From Brachybacterium sp042666875 (GTDB taxonomy: Bacteria; Actinomycetota; Actinomycetes; Actinomycetales; Dermabacteraceae), in contig NZ_JBHTCX010000011.1 of the NCBI RefSeq assembly GCF_042666875.1, positions 124,001 through 188,000 of the forward strand: 64,000 nt of DNA. Direction: 5' to 3'. The position numbers and the translations under genes were made by a program. This document shows positions 53,474 through 62,755 of the stretch, piece after piece. Numbering within the stretch: the first letter of the stretch is position 1; each line of letters opens with the position of its first letter. Below the pieces are notes generated by a model. It searched no databases. It was not told where the DNA came from and was given only the letters and a program-made list of their open reading frames with translations.

Positions 53474-54364
53474 ATGACCCGTCCCTCCGCACGTCCCGAC
53501 CTCGCCGACGACTCGTTCACCATCGCCGGCACGCCCCTGACATCGCGCCTGATCATGGGCACCGGCGGGGCCACCGACCTCGCCGCGCTCGAACGCGCCC
53601 TGGTCGCCTCCGGCACCGCGCTGACCACCGTCGCGATGCGCCGCTTCTCCGCGGCCACCGGCAACTCGGTGTTCACGCTGCTCGAGCGGCTCGGGATCAA
53701 GGTGCTGCCCAACACCGCCGGCTGCTTCAGCGCCCGCGACGCCATCCTCACCGCGGAGCTCGCCCGTGAAGCGCTGGAGACGGACTGGATCAAGCTCGAG
53801 GTCATCGCCGACGAGGACACCCTCCTGCCCGACGGCATCGAACTGGTCGAGGCGACCGCCGAGCTGGTCCGGCGCGGCTTCACCGTGCTGCCCTACACCA
53901 CCGACGATCCCGTCCTGGCCCGTCACCTCGCCGACGCCGGCGCCGCCGCGGTGATGCCGCTCGGCTCACCGATCGGGACGGGCCTGGGCATCCTGAACCC
54001 GCACAACATCGAGCTGATCACCGCCCAGGCCAGCGTCCCGATCGTGCTCGACGCCGGGATCGGCACCGCCTCGGACGCGGCGCTGGCCATGGAGCTGGGA
54101 TGCGACGCCGTGCTCGTGGCCAGCGCCGTCACCCGCGCCCAGGACCCCGAGGCCATGGCCCGGGCGATGGACTGGGCCGTGCGCGCGGGACGCGCCGCCG
54201 CCGGGGCGGGACGGATCCCGCAGCGCCGCCTGGCGCTGGCCTCCTCCAGCTTCGAGGGACTCATCGAGAGCGACGCCGTCGACGCCGACGATGCCGGGGA
54301 CACCGAGGCGGTCGGCGCGGCCGGGGCGCCCGCCGCGACCGGACGGATGGCCGAGTCATGGTGA
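53474..54364 (+). CDS. thiG: Thiazole synthase
   Basis: ThiG condenses deoxyxylulose-5-phosphate, dehydroglycine and ThiS thiocarboxylate into the thiazole. The 296-residue barrel has LIMGTGGATDLAALE near the start and the Schiff-base Lys107 in DWIKLEV. It also has MPLGSPIGTGLGI at the phosphate site and VLDAGIGTASDAALAMELG. The last 30 residues are an acidic tail beyond the usual end. It overlaps thiF by 7 bp. Confidence 0.94.
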   Translation: MTRPSARPDLADDSFTIAGTPLTSRLIMGTGGATDLAALERALVASGTALTTVAMRRFSAATGNSVFTLLERLGIKVLPNTAGCFSARDAILTAELAREALETDWIKLEVIADEDTLLPDGIELVEATAELVRRGFTVLPYTTDDPVLARHLADAGAAAVMPLGSPIGTGLGILNPHNIELITAQASVPIVLDAGIGTASDAALAMELGCDAVLVASAVTRAQDPEAMARAMDWAVRAGRAAAGAGRIPQRRLALASSSFEGLIESDAVDADDAGDTEAVGAAGAPAATGRMAESW

Positions 54365-55560
54365 GCGCAGTCCCCGGCCGCAGCCCGTCGGCCGCCGTCT
54401 CCCACGGCCAGAGGCTCCCACCGCTCGCCGAACCCGGCCCCGAGCTGACGGCGGAGCAGATCGAGCGCTACCGGCGCCAGATCACCCTCGACCAGATCGG
54501 CACCCTGGGCCAGCGCCGCCTGCGCGCGGCGCGGGTGCTGCTGATCGGGGCCGGCGGCCTGGGCAGCCCGGCGCTGAGCTATCTCGCCGGAGCCGGGATC
54601 GGCACGATCGGCATCATCGATGACGACGACGTCGACGTCTCCAACCTCCATCGCCAGGTCATCCACGGCACTGAGGACGTCGGCACCCCGAAGGTCGCAT
54701 CGGCCGCCCGCGCCGCCCATCGGCTGAACCCCGAGGTCGCGGTCGAGGCGCACCACCAGCGGCTCAGCCCGGAGGGTGCTGTCGACCTCGTCGGGCGCTA
54801 CGACGTGGTCGTGGACGGCTCGGACAACTTCGCCACCCGCTACATGGTCGCCGATGCCAGCGAGATCACCGGGGTGCCGATGGTGTGGGCGGCCGTGCTG
54901 CGCGGCCAGGGACAGGCCAGCGTGTTCTGGCCCGGCCGCGGCGCCCACTACCGCGACCTGTTCCCCGAGCCCCCGGCCCCCGGGGACGCACCCTCCTGCG
55001 CCGAGGCGGGCGTGCTGGGCTCCCTGCCCGGACTGCTGGGGACGATCATGGCCGCCCAGGTGATCCAGCTGGTCACCGGCACCGGCGACCCGCTGGTGGG
55101 GCGACTGCTGCTGTGGGACGAGGCCACCAGCAGCTCGCGCACGCTGCGCCTGGAGCTGGAACCGGATCGCGCCCCGGCCACCCGGGTGCAGGTCCCGGCC
55201 GCCGCGGACCCCGCTTGCCGCAGCGGCGGTCCGGGGCCGGAGGAGACCCTCGATGCCTCCGCGCTGCGGGAGCTGCTCGCGCGGAGCGCGGGGATCACGC
55301 TGATCGATGTGCGCGAGGACTGGGAGGTCGCCGCCGGCACCATCGAGGGGGCAGTGCACGTGCCGGTCGGGGAGATCCTCGAGCATGGCGCGGACGCGCT
55401 TCCCGACGGCACGCTGGGTACCGAGACCGTCCTGTACTGCCAGGCCGGGTCACGCTCAGCCCGGGCCCTGGAACGGCTGCGCGGATCCTGGCACGGGCGC
55501 AAAGGGCGCCTGCGCCACCTCGAGGGCGGCTATTCGGCCTGGAGCCCGCAGGGCCGCTGA
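54358..55560 (+). CDS. thiF: ThiS adenylyltransferase with rhodanese domain
   Basis: This 400-residue E1-like enzyme adenylates the ThiS C-terminus. RYRRQITLDQIGTLGQ and VLLIGAGGLGSPALSYLAGA form the ATP site, and VVDGSDNFATRYMVAD follows. A rhodanese domain from about residue 300 carries the active Cys361 in LYCQAGSRS. The same architecture occurs in MoeB/MoeZ, so it may also serve molybdopterin synthesis. Placement in the thi operon favours ThiS. Confidence 0.88.
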   Translation: MVSAVPGRSPSAAVSHGQRLPPLAEPGPELTAEQIERYRRQITLDQIGTLGQRRLRAARVLLIGAGGLGSPALSYLAGAGIGTIGIIDDDDVDVSNLHRQVIHGTEDVGTPKVASAARAAHRLNPEVAVEAHHQRLSPEGAVDLVGRYDVVVDGSDNFATRYMVADASEITGVPMVWAAVLRGQGQASVFWPGRGAHYRDLFPEPPAPGDAPSCAEAGVLGSLPGLLGTIMAAQVIQLVTGTGDPLVGRLLLWDEATSSSRTLRLELEPDRAPATRVQVPAAADPACRSGGPGPEETLDASALRELLARSAGITLIDVREDWEVAAGTIEGAVHVPVGEILEHGADALPDGTLGTETVLYCQAGSRSARALERLRGSWHGRKGRLRHLEGGYSAWSPQGR

Positions 55561-55604
55561 CCCTGCGCAGGGCGGCTGACGCCGGGCAGGGCCGCTGACC
55601 CCGG
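55548..55604. repeat. Three 19-bp tandem repeats at the thiF stop
   Basis: GCAGGGCSGCTGA recurs at 55548, 55567 and 55586 with an exact 19-bp period. The first copy contains the thiF stop codon. The repeat fills the gap before the convergent sirtuin gene. Confidence 0.65.
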
Positions 55605-55613
55605 GCCGACCTG

Positions 55614-56771
55614 TCAGGAACCGGACCCGGCCCCGGTCGCTCGCGCCCACACGGCGAGCACCTCCTCGATCCGCCCGTGCAGGCGCACCGTGGCGTCGGG
55701 GTCCGCTCGGGTGGGGCCGTCGTTGAGGATGACCACCGGCTTTCCCTGTCGGCCGGCGGCGCGCACGAAACGCAGTCCCGACTGCACCGAGAGGCTCGAG
55801 CCGAGCACCAGCAGCGCGTCGGCCGCCTCGAGCGCTGCGAACGCCGCCGCGACCACCTCGCCTCGCGCGGACTCGCCGAAGAACACCACGTCGGGCTTGA
55901 GGATCCCGCCGCACAACGGGCAGCCCGGGTAGCGGAACCTGCTGGTGCGGTCCACCTCGGCGTCCCCGTCGGGCGCCTGGGCGGCGTCGGCCGCCAGCTC
56001 CGGCAGCCGCGCCGCCAGCTCCGGATTCATCACCAGCATCCGTGAGTGCAGCGTCGCGCGGGAGGTGAGGGTGCCGCACTGCTGGCAGCGCACCCGGTCC
56101 AGGCGACCGTGCAGGTCGATCACCGGATGGGAACCGGCCGCCTGGTGGAGGCCGTCGACGTTCTGGGTGATCACCCCGGTGGTGGTGACGGCGGGGCCGG
56201 CCAGGGCGGCCAGCAGGTGGTGCGCGGGGCCGGGGCGGGCCCGGGCGAACTGCTCCCAGCCCACGGAGGACCGCGCCCAGTAGCGGCGGCGGGCCAGGTC
56301 GCGGCCCATGAATTCCTGATAGGTCATCGGCGAACGGGGCACGGCGTCGCGGCCGCGGTAGTCCGGCAGTCCCGAACCGGTGGACATCCCCGCACCGGTC
56401 AGCACCGCCACCGGTTTCCCACGCAGCAGATCGAGACCCGCCTCGATATCCGCCATCGGGCTCTCGAGCCCGTACTGCGCGCTGGACATCGGCCCCCAGG
56501 CGGCCCGGCGACTGTGACGCGGGGAACGTGCTGGGGCGGGGGAGTGGCCGACGGGAGCGGCGGTCGAGAACCAGCGGCCGACGTCTCCCGCAGGGCCGGC
56601 CCGGCCCGTGTCCGCCGCATGCGCGCGAGGATCGGCATCGGCCGCGTGCCGTGCCCGGCCGGAGCCCGTAGCGGAACCGGTCCGGCCGGCGCCCGCCGCG
56701 GAACCGGTCCGGCCGGCGGAGGCGCCGGTTCCGGGGCGACCGTCCTCGACGGGGTCGTGCGCGGTGCTCAT
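55614..56771 (-). CDS. Sirtuin-type NAD-dependent protein deacylase
   Basis: The 385-residue frame has its sirtuin core from about residue 105: VAVLTGAGMSTGSGLPDYRG (NAD site), GVITQNVDGLHQAAG, catalytic His in VIDLHGRLD. Zinc cysteines are in CQQC and CPLC. The first 95 residues are a Gly/Ala/Arg-rich extension with 9-residue repeats. An internal ATG (MSSAQYGLES) may be the real start. The ATG overlaps the upstream DedA stop by 4 bp, which supports the long form. Targets unknown. Confidence 0.85.
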   Translation of the reverse strand: MSTAHDPVEDGRPGTGASAGRTGSAAGAGRTGSATGSGRARHAADADPRAHAADTGRAGPAGDVGRWFSTAAPVGHSPAPARSPRHSRRAAWGPMSSAQYGLESPMADIEAGLDLLRGKPVAVLTGAGMSTGSGLPDYRGRDAVPRSPMTYQEFMGRDLARRRYWARSSVGWEQFARARPGPAHHLLAALAGPAVTTTGVITQNVDGLHQAAGSHPVIDLHGRLDRVRCQQCGTLTSRATLHSRMLVMNPELAARLPELAADAAQAPDGDAEVDRTSRFRYPGCPLCGGILKPDVVFFGESARGEVVAAAFAALEAADALLVLGSSLSVQSGLRFVRAAGRQGKPVVILNDGPTRADPDATVRLHGRIEEVLAVWARATGAGSGS

Positions 56772-57694
56772 CTCTCCAATGTAGGCCGCACGCGCCCAGG
56801 ACCGGGACCGCTGCGGTGACCGGCATCAGGATCGGGGCCGGTCCCGGGGTCGGCGCGCACCTCGTTCTCGCAGTCGGCGCCGGTCCCCGCGCCGCTGCCG
56901 CGCTCGGCATCGGCCCGGCTCCCGGGATCGGCGGCGGGGAAGGGCGCGGCGCCGCCCGTGCCGTCGGCCCCGGCGGCAGGCTGGTTCTCGCTCTGTGTCC
57001 GGCGCCGGCCCTCGCCCTCGTCGTCGGCGGGCTCCTCGGCCCGGTCCTCGTCCTCGCCCTCGTCGAGCGCCGTCTTCTCGCCGTCGGCGAGTTCGCGCGA
57101 GCCCCGCACCCGCTGGATGATGAAACCGATCAGCGCCAGGATCCCGATGCCCGCGAGGATCGAGGAGTAGATCCGCACGAACGCTTCGAGCGCCTCCCCG
57201 CCGGCCTGGCCGAAGAAGTACCCGGCGATCACGAACGCGGCGTTCCAGATGCCCGAGCCGAGCCCGGTGGCCACGGCGAACAGGGAGACGGGCATCTTCT
57301 CGATCCCCGCCGGGATGGAGATGAAGGTGCGCACCATCGGCACGAAGCGGGCGATCGCCACCGCCGGGAACCCCCACCTCTCGAAGAACCGCATCGCGAC
57401 GTCGACGTCCTTGGTCTCCATCAGCGGGATCCGGCGGACGAGGGCCTGCGTGCGGGCCAGGCCCAGTGCCCGGCCGACGGTGTACACCCCGAGCCCACCG
57501 ACCACCGATCCCAGCGTGGTCCAGAACAGCGGCACCAGGAAGCTCTGCCCGTTCGCCGCGGCGCTGACCCCGGAGAACGGCAGCAGAATCTCGCCGGGGA
57601 CCGGGGGGAACAGTGCTTCGGCGGCGATGACCAGGGCCAGTCCCGGCCCGCCGAGGAAGTCCATGAGGCGGAGGGACCACTCGGTGAAGTTCAT
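56768..57694 (-). CDS. DedA-family membrane protein
   Basis: The gene encodes 308 residues. The first 205 form the DedA domain with four to five membrane segments. GLALVIAAEALFPPVPGEIL and FFERWGFPAVAIARFVPMVR hold the conserved acidic and arginine residues. The domain probably flips lipids or supports membrane potential. The remaining 100 residues are a cytoplasmic-looking tail rich in Glu, Asp and Gly. It overlaps the sirtuin start by 4 bp. Confidence 0.87.
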   Translation of the reverse strand: MNFTEWSLRLMDFLGGPGLALVIAAEALFPPVPGEILLPFSGVSAAANGQSFLVPLFWTTLGSVVGGLGVYTVGRALGLARTQALVRRIPLMETKDVDVAMRFFERWGFPAVAIARFVPMVRTFISIPAGIEKMPVSLFAVATGLGSGIWNAAFVIAGYFFGQAGGEALEAFVRIYSSILAGIGILALIGFIIQRVRGSRELADGEKTALDEGEDEDRAEEPADDEGEGRRRTQSENQPAAGADGTGGAAPFPAADPGSRADAERGSGAGTGADCENEVRADPGTGPDPDAGHRSGPGPGRVRPTLER

Positions 57695-58010
57695 GCCCGT
57701 CTCCGTCCGCCCGGCCTGTCGTGTCAGGGCACGTTAGCGCTCCGGTGTGTCGCGGAGTTTAACGGCGCGTGGCCGGCGGCGACCCGGGGCCGGGCGCGCG
57801 CCGTCGCCGTGGCGGCCCGGGGCGTCGGAGGAGCACCCCCTCTGCAGGGCCGCTTCGACCTCCCCATAACGGCCTCCGGGAGGGGGCGCTCGCAGCGGGT
57901 CCGGTGCCAGCAGCGGGCGGGGGCTCGCAGCGGGCGGGCTGCCGGCAGCGGGCGGGGGCTCGCGGCGGGCAGGGTGCCGGCAGCGGGCGGGGTGCCGGCA
58001 GCGGACGGGG
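57695..58010. other. Gene-free stretch with GC repeats
   Basis: Apart from the palindrome at 57831-57891, 57892-58010 is a degenerate run of GCAGCGGGCGGGG-type repeats with a period near 15-18 bp. I see no gene or promoter in it. It lies downstream of the minus-strand sugar-binding protein and upstream of the DedA gene. Confidence 0.55.
57831..57891. repeat. 61-bp palindromic element, family B copy 2
   Basis: Arms GAGCACCCCCTC and GAGGGGGCGCTC with one mismatch, and a centre containing ATAACGGCC. Length, arms and centre match 17705-17765; about two thirds of positions are identical, the rest diverging freely. Confidence 0.7.
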
Positions 58011-59309
58011 TCATCCCTCTACGGCCGCCACGGCCTCCTCGTGCCACGCTTCCGCGGCGTCGGCGGGAGTCGCATCACCGAACAGCACGGCGTTCTGGTG
58101 GCGCGGGGTGATCTCCTCGACCGCGGTGGACCCCGCGGGACCGATCCAGGTCTGTTTCAGGTCCATCTCGCCGAGTGCGGAGATGTACTCGACCTCGCGC
58201 TGTGCGGTCTCGGAGAGCTCCTCGAGGATCGCCTGGCGCACCGATTCGATGGCCGGGACCCCGCGGTCGGTGAGGATGAGCTTCGCGGCGTCCGGGTCGC
58301 TGACCAGGAAACTGACGAACTTCGCGGCGAGGTCAGGGGACGCCGTGCGAGCGGAGATCGTGTAGAACTGGGAGGACTGCAGCCAGGCGCCCGGCTCCTG
58401 CGACTCGCCGGGGATCTTGACGATCTCCAGGGCGGCGCCGGAGGCCGTGGCCAGGGCGGTCAGAGAGCTGGACCAGTCGAGGGCGAAGCCGGCGAGCCCG
58501 CGGCCCATGAGGGTCTGCTCGGGCCCGACATCGGTGAGCTCCACGATCTGCTCGGCGCTCGGGCTCGCCCCGGAATCGATCAACGATGTCGAGTACTCGA
58601 AGAACGCCTCCACGGTCTCGGCACTCACACCGATCTGCCCGTCCTCGGTGTAGAGGATCTCCCCGTGCTGACGCGCCCATAGGTCCACCGAGTCGTGCGT
58701 GAACACCGTGCCGGACCCGAAGGTGCCCTCGGAGCTGCCCTCGCTCACGGCCGTGGCGATCTCGCGGTAGTCCTCCCAGGTCCAGGTCTCCGTATCGGGC
58801 ATCTCGACGCCGGCGGCCTCCAGCACGGCAGGATTGACGATCATCCCGGGGGCGTTGATGCCCGTGGTCACGGCGTACTGGATGCCGTCGACCTGACCGT
58901 TGGTCAGAGCCACGTCGTCCATCTCGGAGAGGTCGAGGGTGCCTTCGACGGTGCTGAGGTCCAGCAGGACGTCGCGAGCGACGTACTCGGCGGGATAGGC
59001 ACCGCCCATCGTGATCACGTCGGGCTCGTCCCCGGCGGCGACCGACGTCGCGAGCCGGTCGAAGTAGCCGGCGAGGTCCGCGGGCTCACCGCTGATGGTG
59101 ACGTCGGGGTTGCGCTCGATGAACAGGTCGATCACGGCTTGGGTGGTCTCGGCGCGCTCCGGATTCCCCCACCAGGAGAAGCGCAGCGAGTCGCCGCCGT
59201 CCTCGCCCGAGCCTCCACCGCCGCTGTTGGGGCCGCAGGCGGCCAGACCGCTCAGGGCGAGGGCGCCGAGGGGCACCGTGGTCATCGCGGTGCGTCTGGT
59301 CAACGTCAT
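58011..59309 (-). CDS. Sugar-binding lipoprotein, paralogue 1
   Basis: This is a 432-residue family 1 extracellular binding protein. It starts MTLTRRTAMTTVPLG with lipobox LAACGPN. The LRFSWWGNPERAETTQAVID strand, GYFDRLATSVAAGDEPDVI and TWTWEDYREIATAV align with the two neighbouring paralogues. AGGAGG five bases upstream sets the start. No permease lies on this strand, so it must use one encoded elsewhere, perhaps the pair at 62.7-64 kb. Confidence 0.87.
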   Translation of the reverse strand: MTLTRRTAMTTVPLGALALSGLAACGPNSGGGGSGEDGGDSLRFSWWGNPERAETTQAVIDLFIERNPDVTISGEPADLAGYFDRLATSVAAGDEPDVITMGGAYPAEYVARDVLLDLSTVEGTLDLSEMDDVALTNGQVDGIQYAVTTGINAPGMIVNPAVLEAAGVEMPDTETWTWEDYREIATAVSEGSSEGTFGSGTVFTHDSVDLWARQHGEILYTEDGQIGVSAETVEAFFEYSTSLIDSGASPSAEQIVELTDVGPEQTLMGRGLAGFALDWSSSLTALATASGAALEIVKIPGESQEPGAWLQSSQFYTISARTASPDLAAKFVSFLVSDPDAAKLILTDRGVPAIESVRQAILEELSETAQREVEYISALGEMDLKQTWIGPAGSTAVEEITPRHQNAVLFGDATPADAAEAWHEEAVAAVEG

Positions 59310-59365
59310 GGTTCCTCCTGCATGCGGATGATGAGCTGGCGACACCGTGGGGCGGTGGTGGCAGC

Positions 59366-59449
59366 GGAGAACGGGCTGCCCCGAGAGCGGGCTGCCCCAG
59401 AGAACGGGCTGCCTCAGAGCCCGGGCTGCCTCAGGTCTCGGGCTGCATG
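59366..59449. repeat. Five tandem copies of a 17-bp unit
   Basis: CGGGCTGC recurs at 59372, 59388, 59405, 59422 and 59439, a 16-17 bp period. The array spans the gap between two binding-protein genes and runs into the 3' end of the second. It could act as a processing or slippage site. Confidence 0.6.
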
Positions 59450-60744
59450 CTCTCGAGCTGGGTGAGGATCTCGTCGGCGACGTCCTCCGGCGGGCGGCTG
59501 CCGAACAGCGACTCCTCGCTGAGCCGGCTGAACTCGTCGCCGAAGCCGACTCCCGAGGCGGGTGTGACCAGTGGTGGCCGTACTACCTCGGCCTGCATGT
59601 CGCGGGCGAAGTCGAGCGAGACCATCTCGTTCTCGTCGAGGGCGGGCTCGATCTCCTCCTGCAGGTCGGGGAAGGCCGTCACCCCGCGTTCGATCTTGAG
59701 GATCTTGGCCGCCTCGGGATCGCGCAGCAGGAAGTCCACGAGCGTCGCCGAGCCGTCCGGGTTGGCGGTGTCGGCGGAGATCGACCAGTACATCGAGGCC
59801 TTGTTGACCATCTGGTGGTCACCGCTGCTGCGGGCGGGCAGCCGCAGCAGCTGCAGCGGGGAGCCCGAGGAGGCCTGGAACGTCTGGACCTGGGTATGGA
59901 ACTGGAGGTGGAAGGCCGAACGGTTGTTGCCGAACCGGCCCTGCTCCACGCCGGCGTTGAAATCCTCCAGCTGCTCGCCGGGGGCGAGGACGGCGCCGCT
60001 CTCGACCAGGCCCAGCGCGTACTCGAGGTAGGCGACGATCGTGTCCTTGCTGATCAATGTCTCGTCCTCGCGCGGGAACAGCTGCTCACCGCTCTGGCGG
60101 GCCCAGGCGGCGAGCTCCGCGGCGGAGGTCCCGAAGAAGTCGAAGCCGACGACGTCCTCGCCGGCGCCCTGCGCCCAGTCGGTGACCGACGTGGCGATCT
60201 GCGCGAACTCGTCCCAGGTCCAGGTGGTGTCGTCCGGCATCTCGACCCCGGCCTGCTCGAGGATCGTGGGGTTCACCCCGACGGCGAAGATCCCGATGCC
60301 CAGCGGTGCGCCGACGAGGGTGCCGTCGGCCAGGCGCCCGGTCTCGAGCATGTCCTCGTCCATGGCGCTGAGATCCAGCACGTCCGAGACGCTCTCGAGG
60401 TCGAGGAGGGACCCGCGGGTGCCGTAGGAGTCGATGTAGGCCTCGTCCATCTGCATGACGTCGGGCGAGTCGCCGCCGGCGGTCTGCGTGGCGAGCTTGT
60501 CCCAATAGCCAGTCCATTCGCTGTACTCGGGGGAGACGCTGATGTCCGGGTGGGACTCGGAGAAGAGGTCGAGGGCCTCCCGGGTCATGCCGTCCCGGAG
60601 CTCACCGCCCCACCAGTAGATCCGCACGGAGTTCTCGTCGCCCTCGTCGGCGGCGTTCGGGCCGCAGGCGGCGAGCGTGGACAGAGCAGGAAAGGTGCCG
60701 GCTGCGGCGAGCAGTCCGAGCGTGCTTCGGCGGGAGATCATCAT
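59431..60744 (-). CDS. Sugar-binding lipoprotein, paralogue 2
   Basis: This is a 437-residue family 1 binding protein starting MMISRRSTLGLLAAAG with lipobox LAACGPN. It shares GYWDKLATQTAGGDSPDVM, MPDDTTWTWDEFAQI and ILKIERGVTAFPDLQE with its neighbours. It resembles paralogue 3 more closely than paralogue 1. GAAGGA precedes the start; the second Met is an equally good start. No permease gene is on its strand. Confidence 0.87.
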   Translation of the reverse strand: MMISRRSTLGLLAAAGTFPALSTLAACGPNAADEGDENSVRIYWWGGELRDGMTREALDLFSESHPDISVSPEYSEWTGYWDKLATQTAGGDSPDVMQMDEAYIDSYGTRGSLLDLESVSDVLDLSAMDEDMLETGRLADGTLVGAPLGIGIFAVGVNPTILEQAGVEMPDDTTWTWDEFAQIATSVTDWAQGAGEDVVGFDFFGTSAAELAAWARQSGEQLFPREDETLISKDTIVAYLEYALGLVESGAVLAPGEQLEDFNAGVEQGRFGNNRSAFHLQFHTQVQTFQASSGSPLQLLRLPARSSGDHQMVNKASMYWSISADTANPDGSATLVDFLLRDPEAAKILKIERGVTAFPDLQEEIEPALDENEMVSLDFARDMQAEVVRPPLVTPASGVGFGDEFSRLSEESLFGSRPPEDVADEILTQLESMQPET

Positions 60745-61344
60745 TGATCCTTCGACAAGGGGCGGACCCGTCAGCACGGGGCCGACGGGGCTGAGGAGCG
60801 GGCGATCCCGGCCCGCCTGCGGGAGGCAGGGCATAATGGGCGGGAGACGGACTGAGTCGTTTCAGGGTTAGTTGTGGGCTCAGACTAATCATGTGGCGCG
60901 GGACACACAAGAGCCCGCCGAGTCGCGCCAGGCAACGGTTGGGCAACGGTGGGAAATCCTGCGTCGGGGCCCCTCGGGAGCCGGGTTGACAAGCTGACGG
61001 TCAAGCGCTTTCCTTAGGTGGTCGTTTTCCGTGACGGCCACCACACGATCCGGTGCAGGCACCGGCCACGGAGCCGGCACCGTTCACGCCACGTCTCATC
61101 AGGAAAGAGCCCCATCACCGGGGTCCCGGCGCCGCGAGCCACGCAGCGCCCAGCACCCGGGAACCAGGACCCACGACACAGGAGTCAGGACCCAGCACCG
61201 GGAGTCAGAACCCGGGACCCGGAGGCCGTTCCGGTCGACGGCGACCACGGCGGTCGTCCCGACCCGCCGCCTCTCGCTCGGGGCGGCTCCAGAATTCCGT
61301 ACCCAGCCGCCCCGGCGGCGCTCTCGACGATCAAAGGAGATCTC
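60745..61344. promoter_or_regulatory. 600-bp divergent control region of the binding proteins
   Basis: TTGACA at 60986-60991 is a consensus -35 facing right. It is followed by TCAAGCGCTTTCC, whose AAGCGCTT core (61003-61010) is a LacI-type palindrome. TTAGT and ACTAA form an 11-nt-spaced inverted repeat near 60866-60887 facing the minus-strand gene. 61150-61225 is a degenerate repeat of AGTCAGGACCC-like units. No gene is seen. AAAGGAGA at 61333-61340 is the ribosome site of the next gene. Confidence 0.45.
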
Positions 61345-62646
61345 ATGTACACCCGACGCTCAGCCCTCGCGCTCGGTCTCGCCGCTCCCGGTCTGGCCGG
61401 GCTAGCGGCCTGCGGCCCCAACGCCTCCGGCGGATCCGGCTCCGGCGGCTCCGACGGGGACGCCAGCCTCCGCCTGGCCTGGTGGGGCAACCCCACTCGC
61501 GACGAGAACACAGCCAACGTGGTCGAGGCCTACAAGGAGGTCGACGACTCCGTGACGATCACGCCGGAGCCGGGGGAGTGGGGCGGCTACTGGGACAAGC
61601 TGGCCACCCAGGCCGCCGGTGGCGACTTCCCCGACATCGTCCAGATGGACGAGAAGTACCTCAGCGAATACGGCGGCCGTGACCAGCTGCTGGACCTCGC
61701 CGAGGCGGGCCTGGCCACCGACGAGTTCGCCGAGGGCTCGGTGGAGGTCGGCGAGGTCGAGGGCAAGGGCCTGGTCGCGATCAACGCCGGACTGAACTCC
61801 TTCACCTTCCTCATCAGCCCCGCCATGTTCGAGGAGGCCGGCGTCGAGATCCCCGACGACACCACCTGGACCTGGGACGACCTCATCGACACGGCCGTCC
61901 AGATCTCCGAGGCCACGCCGGAGGGCACCTGGGGCGTCTCCCAGCTGGGCCCCGTCCAGGGCATGTTCCAGGTCTGGGCGCGCCAGCAGGGCCAGGACCA
62001 GTACAAGGACGGGGGTCCGGGCTTCGACGCCTCGGTGGCGACCTCCTTGCTCGAGTACGCGCTGCGGATCCAGGACTCCGGGGCCGGGCCCGACGCGAGC
62101 ACGTCGGTCGAGGACGCCAACCAGACCCTGGACCAGACCCTGTTCTCGACCGGGCGCGTCGCCATGACCGTGGCCTGGTCCAACCAGGTCGTCGCGCACG
62201 ACGCCGTCATCCCCGGCGGCGTCCAGGTGCTGCGGCCGCCGTCGGTGACGGGCTCCGCCGCCGATGCGCAGCTGTGGTACAAGGCCTCGATGTACTGGGC
62301 GGTCTCCCAGGCCTCCCAGAACCCCGAGGCGGCCGTCGCCTTCGTGGACTTCCTCGTGAACTCACCCGAAGCGGGCAAGATCCTCTCCGTCGAGCGCGGG
62401 GTCCCCGGCAACCTCACGGTGCGCGAGGCCATCGTCCCCGACCTCGACGAGGCGAACCTCAAGGCCGTGGACTTCCTCGAGTCCATCGAGAGCGAGCTCG
62501 GGCCGTCCCCCGAGCTCACCCCGCAGGGCGGCGGCGAGTTCGAGGCGATCCTCAAGCGGGTCGGGGAGGACGTTCTGTTCGGCACGATCACCGCCGAGGA
62601 GGGCGGGCAGCGACTGCTCGACGAGCTCGACGCGGCCATCGGCTGA
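61345..62646 (+). CDS. Sugar-binding lipoprotein, paralogue 3
   Basis: This is a 433-residue family 1 binding protein starting MYTRRSALALGLAAPG with lipobox LAACGPN. It shares RLAWWGNPTRDENTANVV and GYWDKLATQAAGGDFPDIV with the divergent paralogues. ILSVERGVPGNLTVREAIV near the C-terminus is the usual family closing helix. It precedes two permeases by 109 bp and is the only paralogue with transport genes beside it. Confidence 0.9.
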   Translation: MYTRRSALALGLAAPGLAGLAACGPNASGGSGSGGSDGDASLRLAWWGNPTRDENTANVVEAYKEVDDSVTITPEPGEWGGYWDKLATQAAGGDFPDIVQMDEKYLSEYGGRDQLLDLAEAGLATDEFAEGSVEVGEVEGKGLVAINAGLNSFTFLISPAMFEEAGVEIPDDTTWTWDDLIDTAVQISEATPEGTWGVSQLGPVQGMFQVWARQQGQDQYKDGGPGFDASVATSLLEYALRIQDSGAGPDASTSVEDANQTLDQTLFSTGRVAMTVAWSNQVVAHDAVIPGGVQVLRPPSVTGSAADAQLWYKASMYWAVSQASQNPEAAVAFVDFLVNSPEAGKILSVERGVPGNLTVREAIVPDLDEANLKAVDFLESIESELGPSPELTPQGGGEFEAILKRVGEDVLFGTITAEEGGQRLLDELDAAIG

Positions 62647-62755
62647 TCCGGCTCATCGTGGTCCGACCTGAGCTCAGCCGCACGTCGCCGGCCCCGGTGG
62701 GGAGAACTCCTCACCGGGCCGGCGGCATCGCAGAATCCGAGAAGGGAAGTAGTTC

